A stretch of DNA of 64,000 nt from JBHJGO01 sp050331715 (GCA_050331715.1 JBHJGO010000149.1:37450-101449), one strand, 5' to 3'; positions 9,366-18,505 are shown, counted from the first letter of the stretch. Notes: generated from the sequence alone by a model not told the origin. A program made the numbers and translations.

Positions 9366-10081
9366 CTAAATCCATGCTCAATCAAAAATTCTGGTGTAAT
9401 GTCCTCTAAACTACTCGCTGGGCTTGAATCGCTCTCTACAGCAGCATGCAGACTTCCATCCAGTCGAGCCTGAAGAAACCTGGCCGCATACTTACCTAGA
9501 ATATCCGCCTCGAGATTCACCCAATCACCAGACTGTAATCCATTAAGATTCGTTTCTTCATAGGTGTGAGGAATCACCGCCACTGTGAACCATTGTCCCA
9601 TCGGATCACAGTCAGCCACCGTCAAACTAATGCCATTCACCGCAATGCTCCCCTTTGGAACCAGGTAAGGGGCAATCTGGTTTTGCCAGTGGGTTCCAGA
9701 CAAATCTGGACGAGCAAATCGCATTTCCCAGGATCTTGCTGTAGCCTTCGAAAAAACAAGACAGCCCACCCCATCCACATGACCCGTGACAAAATGGCCC
9801 CCCAACTTACTACCTGCTCTGAGGGATGCCTCCAGATTGAAGGGTCGGGTTAGATCCTGGCCCAAGGTCGTACGGCTCAAGGTTTCCGGTGACGCGATCG
9901 CCACAAACCCTTGGGGTCGAATCTGAGTAACGGTAAGACAGACCCCATCCACCGCGACGCTATCCCCAATCGCTAAGTCCTGCAAAATCAAATGGGGCTG
10001 GCCGGAAACACAGATAATTTCAAATTGGTCATTTCCAACGGGCCTGATTGTTCCCAGAGCTTGAATTAATCCAGTAAACAT
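9362..10081 (-). CDS. ribE: Riboflavin synthase, alpha subunit
   Basis: The 239-residue protein has the two tandem lumazine-binding barrels of riboflavin synthase. It begins with the canonical MFTGLIQ. The first barrel contains DSVAVDGVCLTV and GGHFVTGHVDG; the second contains GSIAVNGISLTV. The enzyme dismutates two 6,7-dimethyl-8-ribityllumazine molecules into riboflavin and a pyrimidine, the last step of riboflavin synthesis. Length is slightly above the usual 200-220 because of an acidic C-terminal tail. The gene is single and convergent with the glycosyltransferase gene, with a 4-bp overlap of stop regions. Confidence 0.95.
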   Translation of the reverse strand: MFTGLIQALGTIRPVGNDQFEIICVSGQPHLILQDLAIGDSVAVDGVCLTVTQIRPQGFVAIASPETLSRTTLGQDLTRPFNLEASLRAGSKLGGHFVTGHVDGVGCLVFSKATARSWEMRFARPDLSGTHWQNQIAPYLVPKGSIAVNGISLTVADCDPMGQWFTVAVIPHTYEETNLNGLQSGDWVNLEADILGKYAARFLQARLDGSLHAAVESDSSPASSLEDITPEFLIEHGFS

Positions 10082-10363
10082 GGTTTTTACTTGTGCTGTG
10101 TTTGAATTGTGAAGTTTTTCTGGCAGAAAGTTCTGATTCTGTATATTCTCAAATATATGGCCACGACAAAGGGGTGAAATGCTTGGCCCACTGACTTTAC
10201 CCCGGTCAAAATTTTTAAAGAAAGGATTTGGAATCTATTGTCGATTTGACTAAAAATCAAGGCATACTGGAGTTTAGGATGTCTTCACAAAAAATCGGGT
10301 ATCCCAGTTTGCTTAACACATCTTACTCACATACGCCCCCTTATTGCTATCGAGGCCGAGCCG

Positions 10364-10873
10364 ATGATTGAAATGAAAGTCGCCGGAATTGCTCTAGATG
10401 CTGCCACTCGCAGTCCAATTGTCCTACTGCGGGACGCATCAGAGCGACGTGCTTTACCAATTTTCATTGGTCAGGAGCAAGCCAAATCAATAATCGGTGC
10501 GCTAGAAGACCACAGTCCTCCTCGCCCTCTAACCCATGACTTGTTCGTTGGCATGATGGAGAGTTGGGAAATGGATCTAGACCGAATCATCATCCATTCT
10601 CTCCAGGACAATACCTTCTATGCCGTCCTTGTTGTCAGCAAAGGAGAAGTGAAAAAAGAACTTGATGCTCGGCCTAGCGATGCGATCGCTATAGCCCTGC
10701 GCACAGACAGCCCCATCTGGGTAATGGAGGAGGTCGTGATGGAAGCGTCAATTCCTGTGGATCGAGAAGCCGACGAAGCAGAACGTCAGGCATTTCGGGA
10801 GTTCATCGAGAACGTCAGCCCAGATGATTTGATTCGCCAAGCGGAACTTCGCAAGAAGGATGAAGCCCAGTAG
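10364..10873 (+). CDS. Bifunctional nuclease (DUF151/BFN) domain protein
   Basis: The 169-residue protein matches the BFN/DUF151 domain: it opens with MIEMKVAGIALDA and has the PIFIGQEQAKSI and ELDARPSDAIAIALR segments typical of the family. Plant BFN proteins have RNase and DNase activity, and related bacterial proteins form compact dimers. The cellular role in cyanobacteria is not established. The gene is divergent from ribE and is followed after 67 bp by an aldo/keto reductase, possibly co-transcribed. Confidence 0.88.
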   Translation: MIEMKVAGIALDAATRSPIVLLRDASERRALPIFIGQEQAKSIIGALEDHSPPRPLTHDLFVGMMESWEMDLDRIIIHSLQDNTFYAVLVVSKGEVKKELDARPSDAIAIALRTDSPIWVMEEVVMEASIPVDREADEAERQAFREFIENVSPDDLIRQAELRKKDEAQ

Positions 10874-10940
10874 GAGCAAATCGATTACTATTGCCCTATC
10901 CATACAGACGGGAATTTAGGAACTTCAGCCAACAGGTAGT

Positions 10941-12068
10941 ATGATGCATTATCGGCGATTTGGTCGAACAGAGCTGCATCTATCAGTATTTTCCCTGGGA
11001 ACTATGCGCTACTTGGCCTCCGAGGAAAATGCAGTTCAAACAATCCAGCGGGCCGTTGCTCTCGGAATTAACCATTTAGAAACCGCTAGAGCCTATGGCA
11101 ACAGTGAAAAATATCTGGCAACAGCCCTGAAATCGCCAACAGTTAACCGTTCTGAACTCCACATCACCTCTAAGGTTCTGCCCTGTTCTAGCCCTGATGC
11201 CATCGAGCAAGCCATTGACCAATCTCTAGAACGTTTGGGATTAGGGTATCTTGATACTCTGGCACTGCATGGCATTAATACTGAAACTCATTTAGAACAA
11301 GCGCTAGCCGGAATGGGAGGGCTGCAACGTGCCCTAGATGATGGACGGGTTCGCCATTTGGGCTTCTCCACCCATGGCCCCTTAGAGGTGATTCTGGCAG
11401 CAATTCAAACGGATTACTTTGAATTTATTAATCTCCACTATTACTATTTTTTCCAACGCAATGCCCCCGCTGTTGATCTGGCCCATCAACGGGATATGGG
11501 GATCTTCATCATCTCTCCAGCGGACAAAGGAGGGCAGCTCCACACACCGCCTAATAGGTTGGCTAATCTGTGTCAGCCCTTCTCTCCTCTGCAACTGAAC
11601 TATCGCTTTCTGCTCAGCGATCCGCGAATTACGACCCTGAGCTTGGGAGCAGCAAATCCCCAGGAATTAGAGGTGCCTCTCCAGGTTGCAAATCAGGACG
11701 GGGAATTGACTGGAGCTGAACAAGCTATATTGCAGAGTTTAGAGGCTGCTCAATCTGAGGCCCTGGGTTCAACTCAATGCCGCCAATGTTATCAATGCTT
11801 GCCCTGTCCAGAAGCAATTCACATTCCTGAAGTGCTGCGGCTGCGGAATCTGGCCATAGGTCACAACATGACTGAATTTGGCCAGTACCGTTATCGCATG
11901 TTTGAGAGTGCGGGTCATTGGTTCCCTGGTCGTAAGGCTAACCGCTGCACAGAGTGCGGTGATTGTTTGCCTCGCTGTCCGGAACAACTTGATATTCCCG
12001 CCCTGCTGCAAGAAACCCATGAAATGCTGAAGGGCAGATCTAGTAGGCGATTGTGGGAATCGGAATGA
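10941..12068 (+). CDS. Aldo/keto reductase with C-terminal 4Fe-4S ferredoxin motifs
   Basis: The 375-residue protein starts with an AKR barrel (RRFGRTELHLSVFSLGTM, the conserved Tyr in ARAYGNSE, Lys in HITSKVL). It ends with two cysteine clusters: CRQCYQCLPCP and CTECGDCLPRCP. These resemble 4Fe-4S binding motifs of the 'aldo/keto reductase with ferredoxin domain' group found in cyanobacteria and anaerobes. It is therefore a predicted oxidoreductase that may couple NADPH or iron-sulfur electrons to a carbonyl substrate, which is unknown. Two successive ATGs (10941 and 10944) could both serve. It follows the BFN gene. Confidence 0.9.
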   Translation: MMHYRRFGRTELHLSVFSLGTMRYLASEENAVQTIQRAVALGINHLETARAYGNSEKYLATALKSPTVNRSELHITSKVLPCSSPDAIEQAIDQSLERLGLGYLDTLALHGINTETHLEQALAGMGGLQRALDDGRVRHLGFSTHGPLEVILAAIQTDYFEFINLHYYYFFQRNAPAVDLAHQRDMGIFIISPADKGGQLHTPPNRLANLCQPFSPLQLNYRFLLSDPRITTLSLGAANPQELEVPLQVANQDGELTGAEQAILQSLEAAQSEALGSTQCRQCYQCLPCPEAIHIPEVLRLRNLAIGHNMTEFGQYRYRMFESAGHWFPGRKANRCTECGDCLPRCPEQLDIPALLQETHEMLKGRSSRRLWESE

Positions 12069-12207
12069 CACAAAACAAATCTTGATTCAAGATATAATAA
12101 AGCAAACTTTTTAATTTTTCTCCATTCTAGTTGGTTCATCTGGTTGGGGGAAGTTATGGAACCATTGCCCGGGTAATTATAGAAATAGATTTCAGGAAAA
12201 AGAAATT

Positions 12208-12492
12208 ATGATATCGAAACTGCTCATTCAGCAAGCATTGGAGAGGCTAATGGACGCAACAGAAGATGAGCGAAGAAAGTTTACAGAAGGAATTCTTCGA
12301 GGCAAGCATCATGATGCTTTTCCATACGAACTGCCTGATGGTTAATATGGATTTATTAGGTTGAGTCAATGGCCTATCTGCTGGTCGGTGAAGTGGTATT
12401 CACTTGATGAGCTTCAGCAGGTGGTTCTGGTAGATAATGTGGACGAGAAACAAGCAAAAGAAGTTTTTGAAAATCTTAAGAATACTTTGTAG
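12208..12492 (+). pseudogene. 94-codon small gene interrupted by an in-frame stop
   Basis: An ATG at 12208, preceded by AGGAAA, opens a frame that reads 45 codons (MISKLLIQQALERLMDATED...) to a TAA at 12343-12345. The same frame then continues for 48 codons (YGFIRLSQWPICWSVKWYS...) to TAG at 12490-12492. Both halves look like ordinary protein: amphipathic helices first, then an aromatic-rich segment and a final EEK-type helix. I infer a small soluble protein inactivated by one point mutation. No family is recognised. The LRAT-like gene begins 48 bp downstream in the same direction. Confidence 0.5.
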
Positions 12493-12540
12493 AAAAAAGT
12501 TTTGAAAATCTATCGACTTTAAGAAATAGAGTTTTTTGCT

Positions 12541-13065
12541 ATGAAAAATGTAGAACAAAAGTTGATAGGTCGACACCTCTTTATTAGAAGGGGTTTATAC
12601 AGTCACCATGGTATTTACGTGGGTAATGACCGCATTATCCATTACGGTGAAGAGCAAAGCAGCTTAATGCCACAAATTTGTAAAACTAACTTTATAGAAT
12701 TCTGTAGTGGCCAAGAGGTTTTTGTCAGAGTTTACTTTGGTAACTTTTTCTCGTGCGAAGAAATCGTTGCAAGAGCCAATTCTCGTCTTGGTGAGGATGA
12801 ATACAATTTACAATTCAATAATTGTGAGCATTTTGCGTCTTGGTGCATCACAGGTAAAAGCGATTGCCAACAGGAAGACGCAATCCGACGGCCCATAGTG
12901 GGATTACCAAGGGCCATAGGGCGGACTACCCTTGGTTGGGCTTTTAGTGTCAAGGATAGGTATTGCGATTTTAAGATGAAACGCTTTTTGAAGAGCTACA
13001 CAGAGATTACGAGCCTGTTAGCCTTAGCTGAGGGAGTCATCCCGCAGAAAAGTTATTTCGCCTGA
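12541..13065 (+). CDS. LRAT-like (NlpC/P60 superfamily) protein
   Basis: The 174-residue protein shows the circularly permuted NlpC/P60 layout of lecithin-retinol acyltransferase domains: His23 in HHGIYVG, His34 in IIHYG and the nucleophile Cys95 in NNCEHFA. LRAT-like proteins are thiol acyltransferases or phospholipases. About 50 residues follow the catalytic core and may include an amphipathic helix. No signal peptide. Its substrate is unknown. It lies downstream of a broken small gene in a stretch with several degraded genes, which suggests an accessory locus. Confidence 0.85.
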   Translation: MKNVEQKLIGRHLFIRRGLYSHHGIYVGNDRIIHYGEEQSSLMPQICKTNFIEFCSGQEVFVRVYFGNFFSCEEIVARANSRLGEDEYNLQFNNCEHFASWCITGKSDCQQEDAIRRPIVGLPRAIGRTTLGWAFSVKDRYCDFKMKRFLKSYTEITSLLALAEGVIPQKSYFA

Positions 13066-13183
13066 GTCTAGTCTTTAAGAGATTTTCATTGGAGGGGATT
13101 GGATCACGAACCAAAGTGGCAGGTTTTTCCTTAGAATTGATCGAGCGCTAGCACTCTACAACAGGAAAACCGAAATCCAGACC

Positions 13184-15232
13184 ATGCAGCAATCCATCTC
13201 TTCAGAAACGCCATTCTCGGCCCCAGTGGGTTCTTCAATCTCTGACTCAAACGGCGGTTCCAATACTCTGACCAAAGCTGACACCGATTCAAAAAATGGC
13301 GAACTGGCTTGGACGATTGAACAGAGTGAAGCTCTGTATCGGATTTCGGGTTGGGGCGAACCCTATTTCGGGATTAATGCTGCGGGTCATGTTACTGTGT
13401 CACCCCGGGGAGAACGAGGGGGCTCACTGGATTTACTGGAACTGATTGAATCCCTCAAGCGACGTAACCTTGGTCTGCCGCTACTGATCCGGTTCCCCGA
13501 CATTCTAGAAGATCGGATTGAACGGTTGAATGCTTGCTTTGCCAAGGCCATTGCCCGCTACAAATACCCTGGAACCTATCGGGGCGTTTTTCCGATCAAG
13601 TGCAATCAGGAACGCCACTTAATCGAAGATTTGGTCAGGTTTGGAGAACCCCATAAGTTGGGTTTGGAGGTGGGATCTAAACCAGAACTGTTAATTGCCC
13701 TGGCAATCTTGAAAACGCCTGGTTCTCTGCTGATTTGCAATGGCTACAAGGACAAGGAATATATTGAAACGGCGATCCTGGCGCAACAACTGGGACGCTT
13801 GACCATCATTGTGGTTGAGCAATTAGAAGAACTGCGCTGGGTGATTGAGGTGAGTCAACGGTTAGGAATTCGACCCATCGTTGGTATCCGAGCCAAGCTG
13901 AATGTGCGGGGCATGGGACGCTGGCAGGGAACCACAGGCGATCGCGCTAAGTTTGGCCTCACGGTTCCGCAAATGATTGAGGCGGTTGAACAGTTACAGG
14001 CAGCGGAGATGTTAGATTGCTTGCAATTACTGCATTTCCATATTGGTTCTCAGATTTCTTCCATTAGCGTTATCAAAGATGCAATTCGAGAAGCCAGTCA
14101 GATTTACGTTGAACTGCGCCGTTTGGGTGCAAAGATGCAGTATCTCGACGTTGGAGGTGGCCTAGGGGTAGACTACGATGGCTCCAAATCGAACTTTTAC
14201 GCCTCGAAAAACTACAACATGCAGAACTATGCCAATGACATTGTGGCGGAGGTGAAGGAGGCTTGCGAAGAACGCCAAATTGCGGCCCCAACTTTAATTA
14301 GTGAAAGTGGACGAGCGCTGGCTTCCCATCAATCCGTCTTAGTGTTTGATGTTCTGGCGACCAGTGAGGCGGCCATGGCGGTTTTACCGCAGGTGAATGA
14401 AGCGGATCATTTGATTCTACGGAATTTGTCGGAAACGTATCACTCCATTACCCCTGAAAATTACCAAGAGGCCTATCACGATGCGATTCAATTTAAGGAA
14501 GAAGCCTCCAGTCTATTCAATTTTGGCTATCTGAGTCTGGCAGACCGGGCCAAGGCTGAGCAATTCTATTGGGGCTGCTGTCAGAAAATCCAAGCGATTC
14601 TGCAAACGGTTGACTTTATTCCAGAGGAATTGCAGGATTTGGAAAAAATTATGGCCGCAATTTACTACGTGAATTTGTCAGTTTTCAAATCGGCTCCTGA
14701 CAGTTGGGCGATTGATCAGCTTTTCCCCATTATGCCGATTCATCGTCTGAATGAAACACCGACACGGCGAGGAATTTTGGCAGATCTAACCTGCGATAGT
14801 GATGGCAAAATTACCCAATTTATTGACCAACGAGGAACAAAATCCATCCTGGAGTTACATCCTTTGATCTCCAGAGAAGTGTCGGACTCTCAATCGGAGC
14901 ATCAACCTCGATCAACTGAACCCTATTACCTGGGGATGTTTCTAGCAGGAGCCTATCAGGAAATTATGGGCAATTTGCATAATCTATTCGGAGACACCCA
15001 TGTGGTTCACATTAAACTAACGCCCCAGGGATATCAGGTGGAATATGTGATCAAGGGAGACACCATGACAGAAGTTCTGAGCTACGTACAATACGACGCC
15101 GAGGACTTAATCGAAAGCCTGCGTCGTCAGACCGAACATGCCCTCCAACAGCATCAGATTTCCCTGGAAGATTCTCAACTGCTTTTGCAAAGCTACGAAC
15201 GCAGCCTCAGTCGATATACCTATCTAACTTGA
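13184..15232 (+). CDS. speA: Biosynthetic arginine decarboxylase
   Basis: The 682-residue protein is a fold-III PLP decarboxylase of the SpeA type, within the usual range of about 630-700 residues. The PLP lysine is in VFPIKCNQ (about Lys139). Other family marks are GLEVGSKPELL, HFHIGSQ, the glycine loop LDVGGGLGVDYDG and the C-terminal catalytic region with LTCDSDGKI. It converts arginine to agmatine, the first step of putrescine and polyamine synthesis, and a cofactor requirement for Mg2+ is known for the family. The first 40 residues are poorly conserved and Ser-rich. No obvious operon partner; the neighbouring genes are unrelated. Confidence 0.96.
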   Translation: MQQSISSETPFSAPVGSSISDSNGGSNTLTKADTDSKNGELAWTIEQSEALYRISGWGEPYFGINAAGHVTVSPRGERGGSLDLLELIESLKRRNLGLPLLIRFPDILEDRIERLNACFAKAIARYKYPGTYRGVFPIKCNQERHLIEDLVRFGEPHKLGLEVGSKPELLIALAILKTPGSLLICNGYKDKEYIETAILAQQLGRLTIIVVEQLEELRWVIEVSQRLGIRPIVGIRAKLNVRGMGRWQGTTGDRAKFGLTVPQMIEAVEQLQAAEMLDCLQLLHFHIGSQISSISVIKDAIREASQIYVELRRLGAKMQYLDVGGGLGVDYDGSKSNFYASKNYNMQNYANDIVAEVKEACEERQIAAPTLISESGRALASHQSVLVFDVLATSEAAMAVLPQVNEADHLILRNLSETYHSITPENYQEAYHDAIQFKEEASSLFNFGYLSLADRAKAEQFYWGCCQKIQAILQTVDFIPEELQDLEKIMAAIYYVNLSVFKSAPDSWAIDQLFPIMPIHRLNETPTRRGILADLTCDSDGKITQFIDQRGTKSILELHPLISREVSDSQSEHQPRSTEPYYLGMFLAGAYQEIMGNLHNLFGDTHVVHIKLTPQGYQVEYVIKGDTMTEVLSYVQYDAEDLIESLRRQTEHALQQHQISLEDSQLLLQSYERSLSRYTYLT

Positions 15233-15721
15233 CCCTTTCAGCAGAGACCCTCTAAAAAATCCAGTGAATTGATCACCCCTATACACTTTCCTCAACAGCC
15301 GAAGTTTTATAAATTAGAAACAGTAGAGGGTATTCCGTATTGGAAAATTGCTCTACTTTATAATCATGATGTTCTGGCAACCACCGTTCTCCAAACTGTA
15401 TATAGCCCTGTAGGGTTGGGTTTGAGGATTTATCCTCTGCTGCACAGAGGATACACACCTATCAAAAGTCCTAATATGAAGACGTAGGGCTTTGCGATAT
15501 GGCGATCGCACCGCTGTCTAACCGCTTGTGACGTGATCGCTTAGTTTAGATTGGTGTTTAGCCATTTGTGGTTCCATTTGTACCTATTACAGAAACCCTG
15601 CCAGAGCATCACCAACTACCTCAATACGACTTCATGCACCAGCTCTATCAGAAAGTGGGGGAATTGTTACGGGCTGGAGGAATGTATTCAACAGACGTGA
15701 AAGCCGGGTGTGCCAAATATA
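15233..15721. other. Intergenic region, 489 bp
   Basis: This gap between speA and the broken acetyltransferase contains small open frames without convincing starts or recognisable products. A short hairpin (AGGATTTATCCT near 15424-15435) and a HIP1-like GCGATCGC (about 15501-15508) are visible. It may hold eroded sequence related to the acetyltransferase fragment downstream, but I could not identify any. Confidence 0.4.
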
Positions 15722-16315
15722 ATGCCTGTTCTGCTCTGTCCACGTTTGAAGTATCAACCAAAAATGAGACACAACCGCAAGTACCACTTTAAGCTGGCAA
15801 CTCTGCCGCACGAAGTACGAGACTACTTTGATTTGAGAGAATCAATTTTTTGTCAAGAACAGAAATTGTTTTGACATAGCGATATCGATCAAGTTGATCA
15901 GATTGCCCACCCAATTGTTGCGGTTCACTCAGCATCTACCAATATTGTTGGCGTTGTTCGCATTTATGAATCTGAACCTCGGATTTGGTACAGTGGGCGA
16001 CTCGGAGTACATTCAGATTATCGCCGTACTGGACGGATTAGCAAGGGATTAATTGAAAAGGCCGTGACGACTGCAACTGCTTGGGGATGCGATCGCTTTT
16101 TGGCCACGGTACAACTTCAGAATGTTCGCTTTTTTCGTCGGTTACATTGGAACTCTTTACAGGAGATTACCATCCGTCGTCGACTTCACCATTTGATGGA
16201 AGCTGACCTTAGACACTATCCACCATCTCAGGAACCTCAGCCTAGATCCTCAGATCAAATTCAGAAACTAAGCTACGCAGTTTATTACGACTATAAAGCT
16301 ATTGAGGCCGTTTAA
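15722..16315 (+). pseudogene. GNAT acetyltransferase (Sll0786-like) interrupted by a TGA
   Basis: The frame encodes a GNAT domain with FKLATLPHEVRDYF, SIFCQEQKLF, VVRIYESEPRIWYSGRLGV and DYRRTGRISKGLI, the last being the acetyl-CoA loop, followed by ATVQLQNVRFFRRLHW. The wording closely matches what I recall of the MSMEG_0567/Sll0786 'nitrogen starvation' N-acetyltransferase family. A TGA (about 15872-15874) interrupts the frame right after EQKLF; reading through it gives a continuous protein. The start may be 15722 or 15764. In other cyanobacteria this gene lies in a nitrilase/radical-SAM cluster; none of those partners is present here, in keeping with loss of function. Confidence 0.78.
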
Positions 16316-16342
16316 TACAGCGCTTCTAATGCTGGTAGAGCA

Positions 16343-17644
16343 CTAGGGTTCGTGGCGCACCGCGCCATCAACTCTTTGTGCTGCAACCTGGCTCCGCACC
16401 TGATCAATTTGACTGAATAAATCGGCTTGAGCCATGGTGCTTTGCTTTCCGGTTTTCAGCCATTTCAAATTTACCTGTTGATTCTCTGCCTCGGAATCCC
16501 CCAGAACTAGACAAGCGACTGCCCCGCTGCGATCCGCCCGTTTGAATTGCTTGCCAAAGGCACTCCCACTCAAGTCCATCTCCACCTTAAACCCAATTCC
16601 GCGCAATTTTTGGGCTAAGATTAGCGCTTGGGCCTCTGGCCGATCACCACGCGAAACGATATAGAAATCCAAGTCCATTACCGAGGCCTCTGAGAGCTTT
16701 TGGAGGAGCAGAATTAATCGTTCCAATCCCATGGCCCATCCTACGGCAGGCGTATCTGGCCCCCCTAACTCCTCAACCAATTTGTCGTAGCGACCACCCC
16801 CACAAACCGTTGCTTGTGCGCCCAAATCATCAGAAATAATTTCAAACGCAGTGTGGGAGTAGTAGTCCAATCCTCTCACTAACTTTGGATCCAGTTCATA
16901 GAAAATTCCCAAGTCTGACAGCAAGTGCTTCACCGTATCGAAGTGGGTCTGGGAATCTTCACCCAGATAATCCAAAATCTTTGGTGCATCTTGAGTGATT
17001 TCTTGCGTGCGCGGGTCTTTACTATCCAGAATTCGCAGGGGATTACGAGTCAGGCGATCCTGGGAATCCTGATCAAGCTCAGCTTTGTAGGGTGTTAGAT
17101 AATCTACCAATGCTTGACGATAATTTTGACGATCAGCTTTCGTTCCCACAGAATTCAGCGTTAGTCGCAGATCCTTCAATCCCAGGTCTTGCAAAATATC
17201 CGTTGCCAGAGCAATCACTTCTACGTCGGCCCGTGGTGCGCCACTGCCAATCACCTCAACCCCTAGCTGATGGAATTGCCGCTGCCGACCTGCTTGGGGC
17301 CGTTCATAGCGAAACATTGGGCCACGATACCATAGCCGCTGAGTTCCTGCAGTGTGCAGCTTGTGTTCAATCACCGCTCGAACAACGCTGGCTGTTCCCT
17401 CTGGCCGGAGTGTGACCGAACGCTCACCCCGATCCAAAAAGGTATACATTTCTTTGCCCACAACATCCGTCGCTTCACCAATACCCCGTTCAAACAGAGC
17501 AGTCTGTTCAAAAATTGGTGTCCGAATTTCTTGATAACTGCTCTGGGCCAGGATCTTGCTGGCGATCGCCTCCAGTTTCTGCCAGTAGACCACCTCCTCT
17601 GGCAGAATGTCCCGTGTTCCCCGTAAAGCTTGAATTTGTTCCAT
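16343..17644 (-). CDS. hisS: Histidyl-tRNA synthetase
   Basis: The 433-residue class II synthetase begins MEQIQALRGTRDILPEE, the typical HisRS N-terminus, so the ATG at 17644 is preferred to a longer frame reaching 17740. Motif 2 (YRGPMFRYERPQ), the histidine motifs RGLDYYSHTAFE and GGGRYDKL, and motif 3 (GWAMGLERL) are all present, followed by the C-terminal anticodon-binding domain. It charges tRNA-His in the cytoplasm. The gene starts 14 bp after the stop of a conserved hypothetical gene, so the two are probably co-transcribed. Confidence 0.96.
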   Translation of the reverse strand: MEQIQALRGTRDILPEEVVYWQKLEAIASKILAQSSYQEIRTPIFEQTALFERGIGEATDVVGKEMYTFLDRGERSVTLRPEGTASVVRAVIEHKLHTAGTQRLWYRGPMFRYERPQAGRQRQFHQLGVEVIGSGAPRADVEVIALATDILQDLGLKDLRLTLNSVGTKADRQNYRQALVDYLTPYKAELDQDSQDRLTRNPLRILDSKDPRTQEITQDAPKILDYLGEDSQTHFDTVKHLLSDLGIFYELDPKLVRGLDYYSHTAFEIISDDLGAQATVCGGGRYDKLVEELGGPDTPAVGWAMGLERLILLLQKLSEASVMDLDFYIVSRGDRPEAQALILAQKLRGIGFKVEMDLSGSAFGKQFKRADRSGAVACLVLGDSEAENQQVNLKWLKTGKQSTMAQADLFSQIDQVRSQVAAQRVDGAVRHEP

Positions 17645-17658
17645 TGATATCGAATCTT

Positions 17659-18009
17659 TTAAGCTGGATGGGTCTGAGTTTGAACTGTCTGCCCCTGAAC
17701 AACCTGCCCCTGAACAACCTGCCCTTGAACGACCTGCCAAGTACCGTAGCGCTCAGCATAATAGTTGAGAATCTGCTCTAACTGGGGCTGAATTGTTGCT
17801 GAAAGTTCCGGAGGATAATCAACCCACAAACTATGAACCTGGCTTTGCAGATAGTCGAATGCATCAGAATTGCCACACGGCATTGGATTCAGGCCCGTCT
17901 GAACGGATGGAATCTGACGCAAATGGGCAGCAATTTCTCGATAAACTGTCAGGGGCAGCCGGGAATAGGCAATAGCATAGGGAACAACTGAGATTGGTGC
18001 TGCTGACAT
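17659..18009 (-). CDS. Conserved cyanobacterial hypothetical protein
   Basis: The 116-residue soluble protein has a conserved-looking core (YAIAYSRLPLTVYREIAAHLRQ..., then SQVHSLWVDYP and QILNYYAERYGTW) that I remember from cyanobacterial genomes without a function. Its C-terminal tail is made of VVQGQ units encoded by 15-bp tandem repeats at 17689-17733, and is probably a recent expansion after the natural core end near GTWQ. It is immediately upstream of hisS in the same direction. Confidence 0.72.
   Translation of the reverse strand: MSAAPISVVPYAIAYSRLPLTVYREIAAHLRQIPSVQTGLNPMPCGNSDAFDYLQSQVHSLWVDYPPELSATIQPQLEQILNYYAERYGTWQVVQGQVVQGQVVQGQTVQTQTHPA
17689..17733. repeat. Three 15-bp tandem repeats in a coding region
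   Basis: Units CTGCCCCTGAACAAC at 17689-17703 and 17704-17718 are identical; a third (17719-17733) differs at two positions. The repeat is in frame and encodes the VVQGQ tail of the hypothetical protein. Confidence 0.9.
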
Positions 18010-18011
18010 AT

Positions 18012-18081
18012 CTTAGGTGAATTGTCTTAGGTGAATTGCTTTGGGTGAATTGCTTTGGGTGAGTTGTCTCAGGTGAATTGT
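18012..18081. repeat. Five 14-bp tandem repeats
   Basis: Five consecutive units close to CTTAGGTGAATTGT fill 18012-18081; units 1 and 2 differ by one base, and units 3-5 by up to three bases. They lie between the PedR-like gene and the downstream hypothetical gene on the minus strand, just ahead of the latter's ATG (18009), so they form its leader. Confidence 0.9.
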
Positions 18082-18100
18082 CGGTGAGGTAATGAATCGT

Positions 18101-18403
18101 TTAATTATTTTCTGTCGCTGAAACAGCAATGCTTTCCACGGATTCCATTTTCTGCGGTAGAGAGCAACAGTTAATATCATCTAAACAAACCTTGCCCCAT
18201 TGTAAGGCCCAACGAACCAAAGCAACTCGGTTATCGGTTCCCGTTTTAGTGAGAATATTACTAATGTGGTTATCCACAGTCCGTTTACTAATTTCCAGTC
18301 GTTCGGCAATATCCTGGTTGGTTAATCCTCCGGCAACAAGCTCAACAACTTGAAGCTCACGGTCAGAGAGGGTCGCAGAAGTGTGAGTTTTGTCATTGAG
18401 CAT
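18101..18403 (-). CDS. pedR: Small LuxR-type redox regulator, PedR-like
   Basis: The 100-residue protein is little more than a GerE/LuxR helix-turn-helix (LSDRELQVVELVAGGLTNQDIAERL, split here over residues 12-36; SKRTVDNHISNI recognition region), followed by a conserved tail with Cys73, Cys79 and Cys80. Stand-alone LuxR proteins of this size with C-terminal cysteines match PedR (Ssl0564 in Synechocystis), which senses photosynthetic electron transport through thioredoxin-dependent oxidation of a cysteine and controls genes such as chlL and ndhD2. The assignment is from length, HTH wording and cysteine placement. It lies upstream of the hypothetical protein and hisS. Confidence 0.75.
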   Translation of the reverse strand: MLNDKTHTSATLSDRELQVVELVAGGLTNQDIAERLEISKRTVDNHISNILTKTGTDNRVALVRWALQWGKVCLDDINCCSLPQKMESVESIAVSATENN

Positions 18404-18505
18404 GACGGCTTTTGTCTCTAGTACAATTACTCATTCCTTATTCTAAAAGGTGAACACACTTCCCCGAATCGAAAGTTTAGAATAAATTCTTAAAATTAAT
18501 CCCTC

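Noticed and set aside
15269..15792. Two small open frames of about 70 codons
   Set aside because: Neither has a recognisable product or ribosome-binding site, and the second ends inside the broken GNAT gene in a different frame.
15872..15874. TGA as selenocysteine in the GNAT gene
   Set aside because: GNAT enzymes need no selenocysteine there, no SECIS-like hairpin was seen next to it, and the window holds other single-lesion genes.
17689..18081. Possible CRISPR array
   Set aside because: The units are contiguous 14- or 15-bp repeats without spacers, so they are tandem repeats and not CRISPR.
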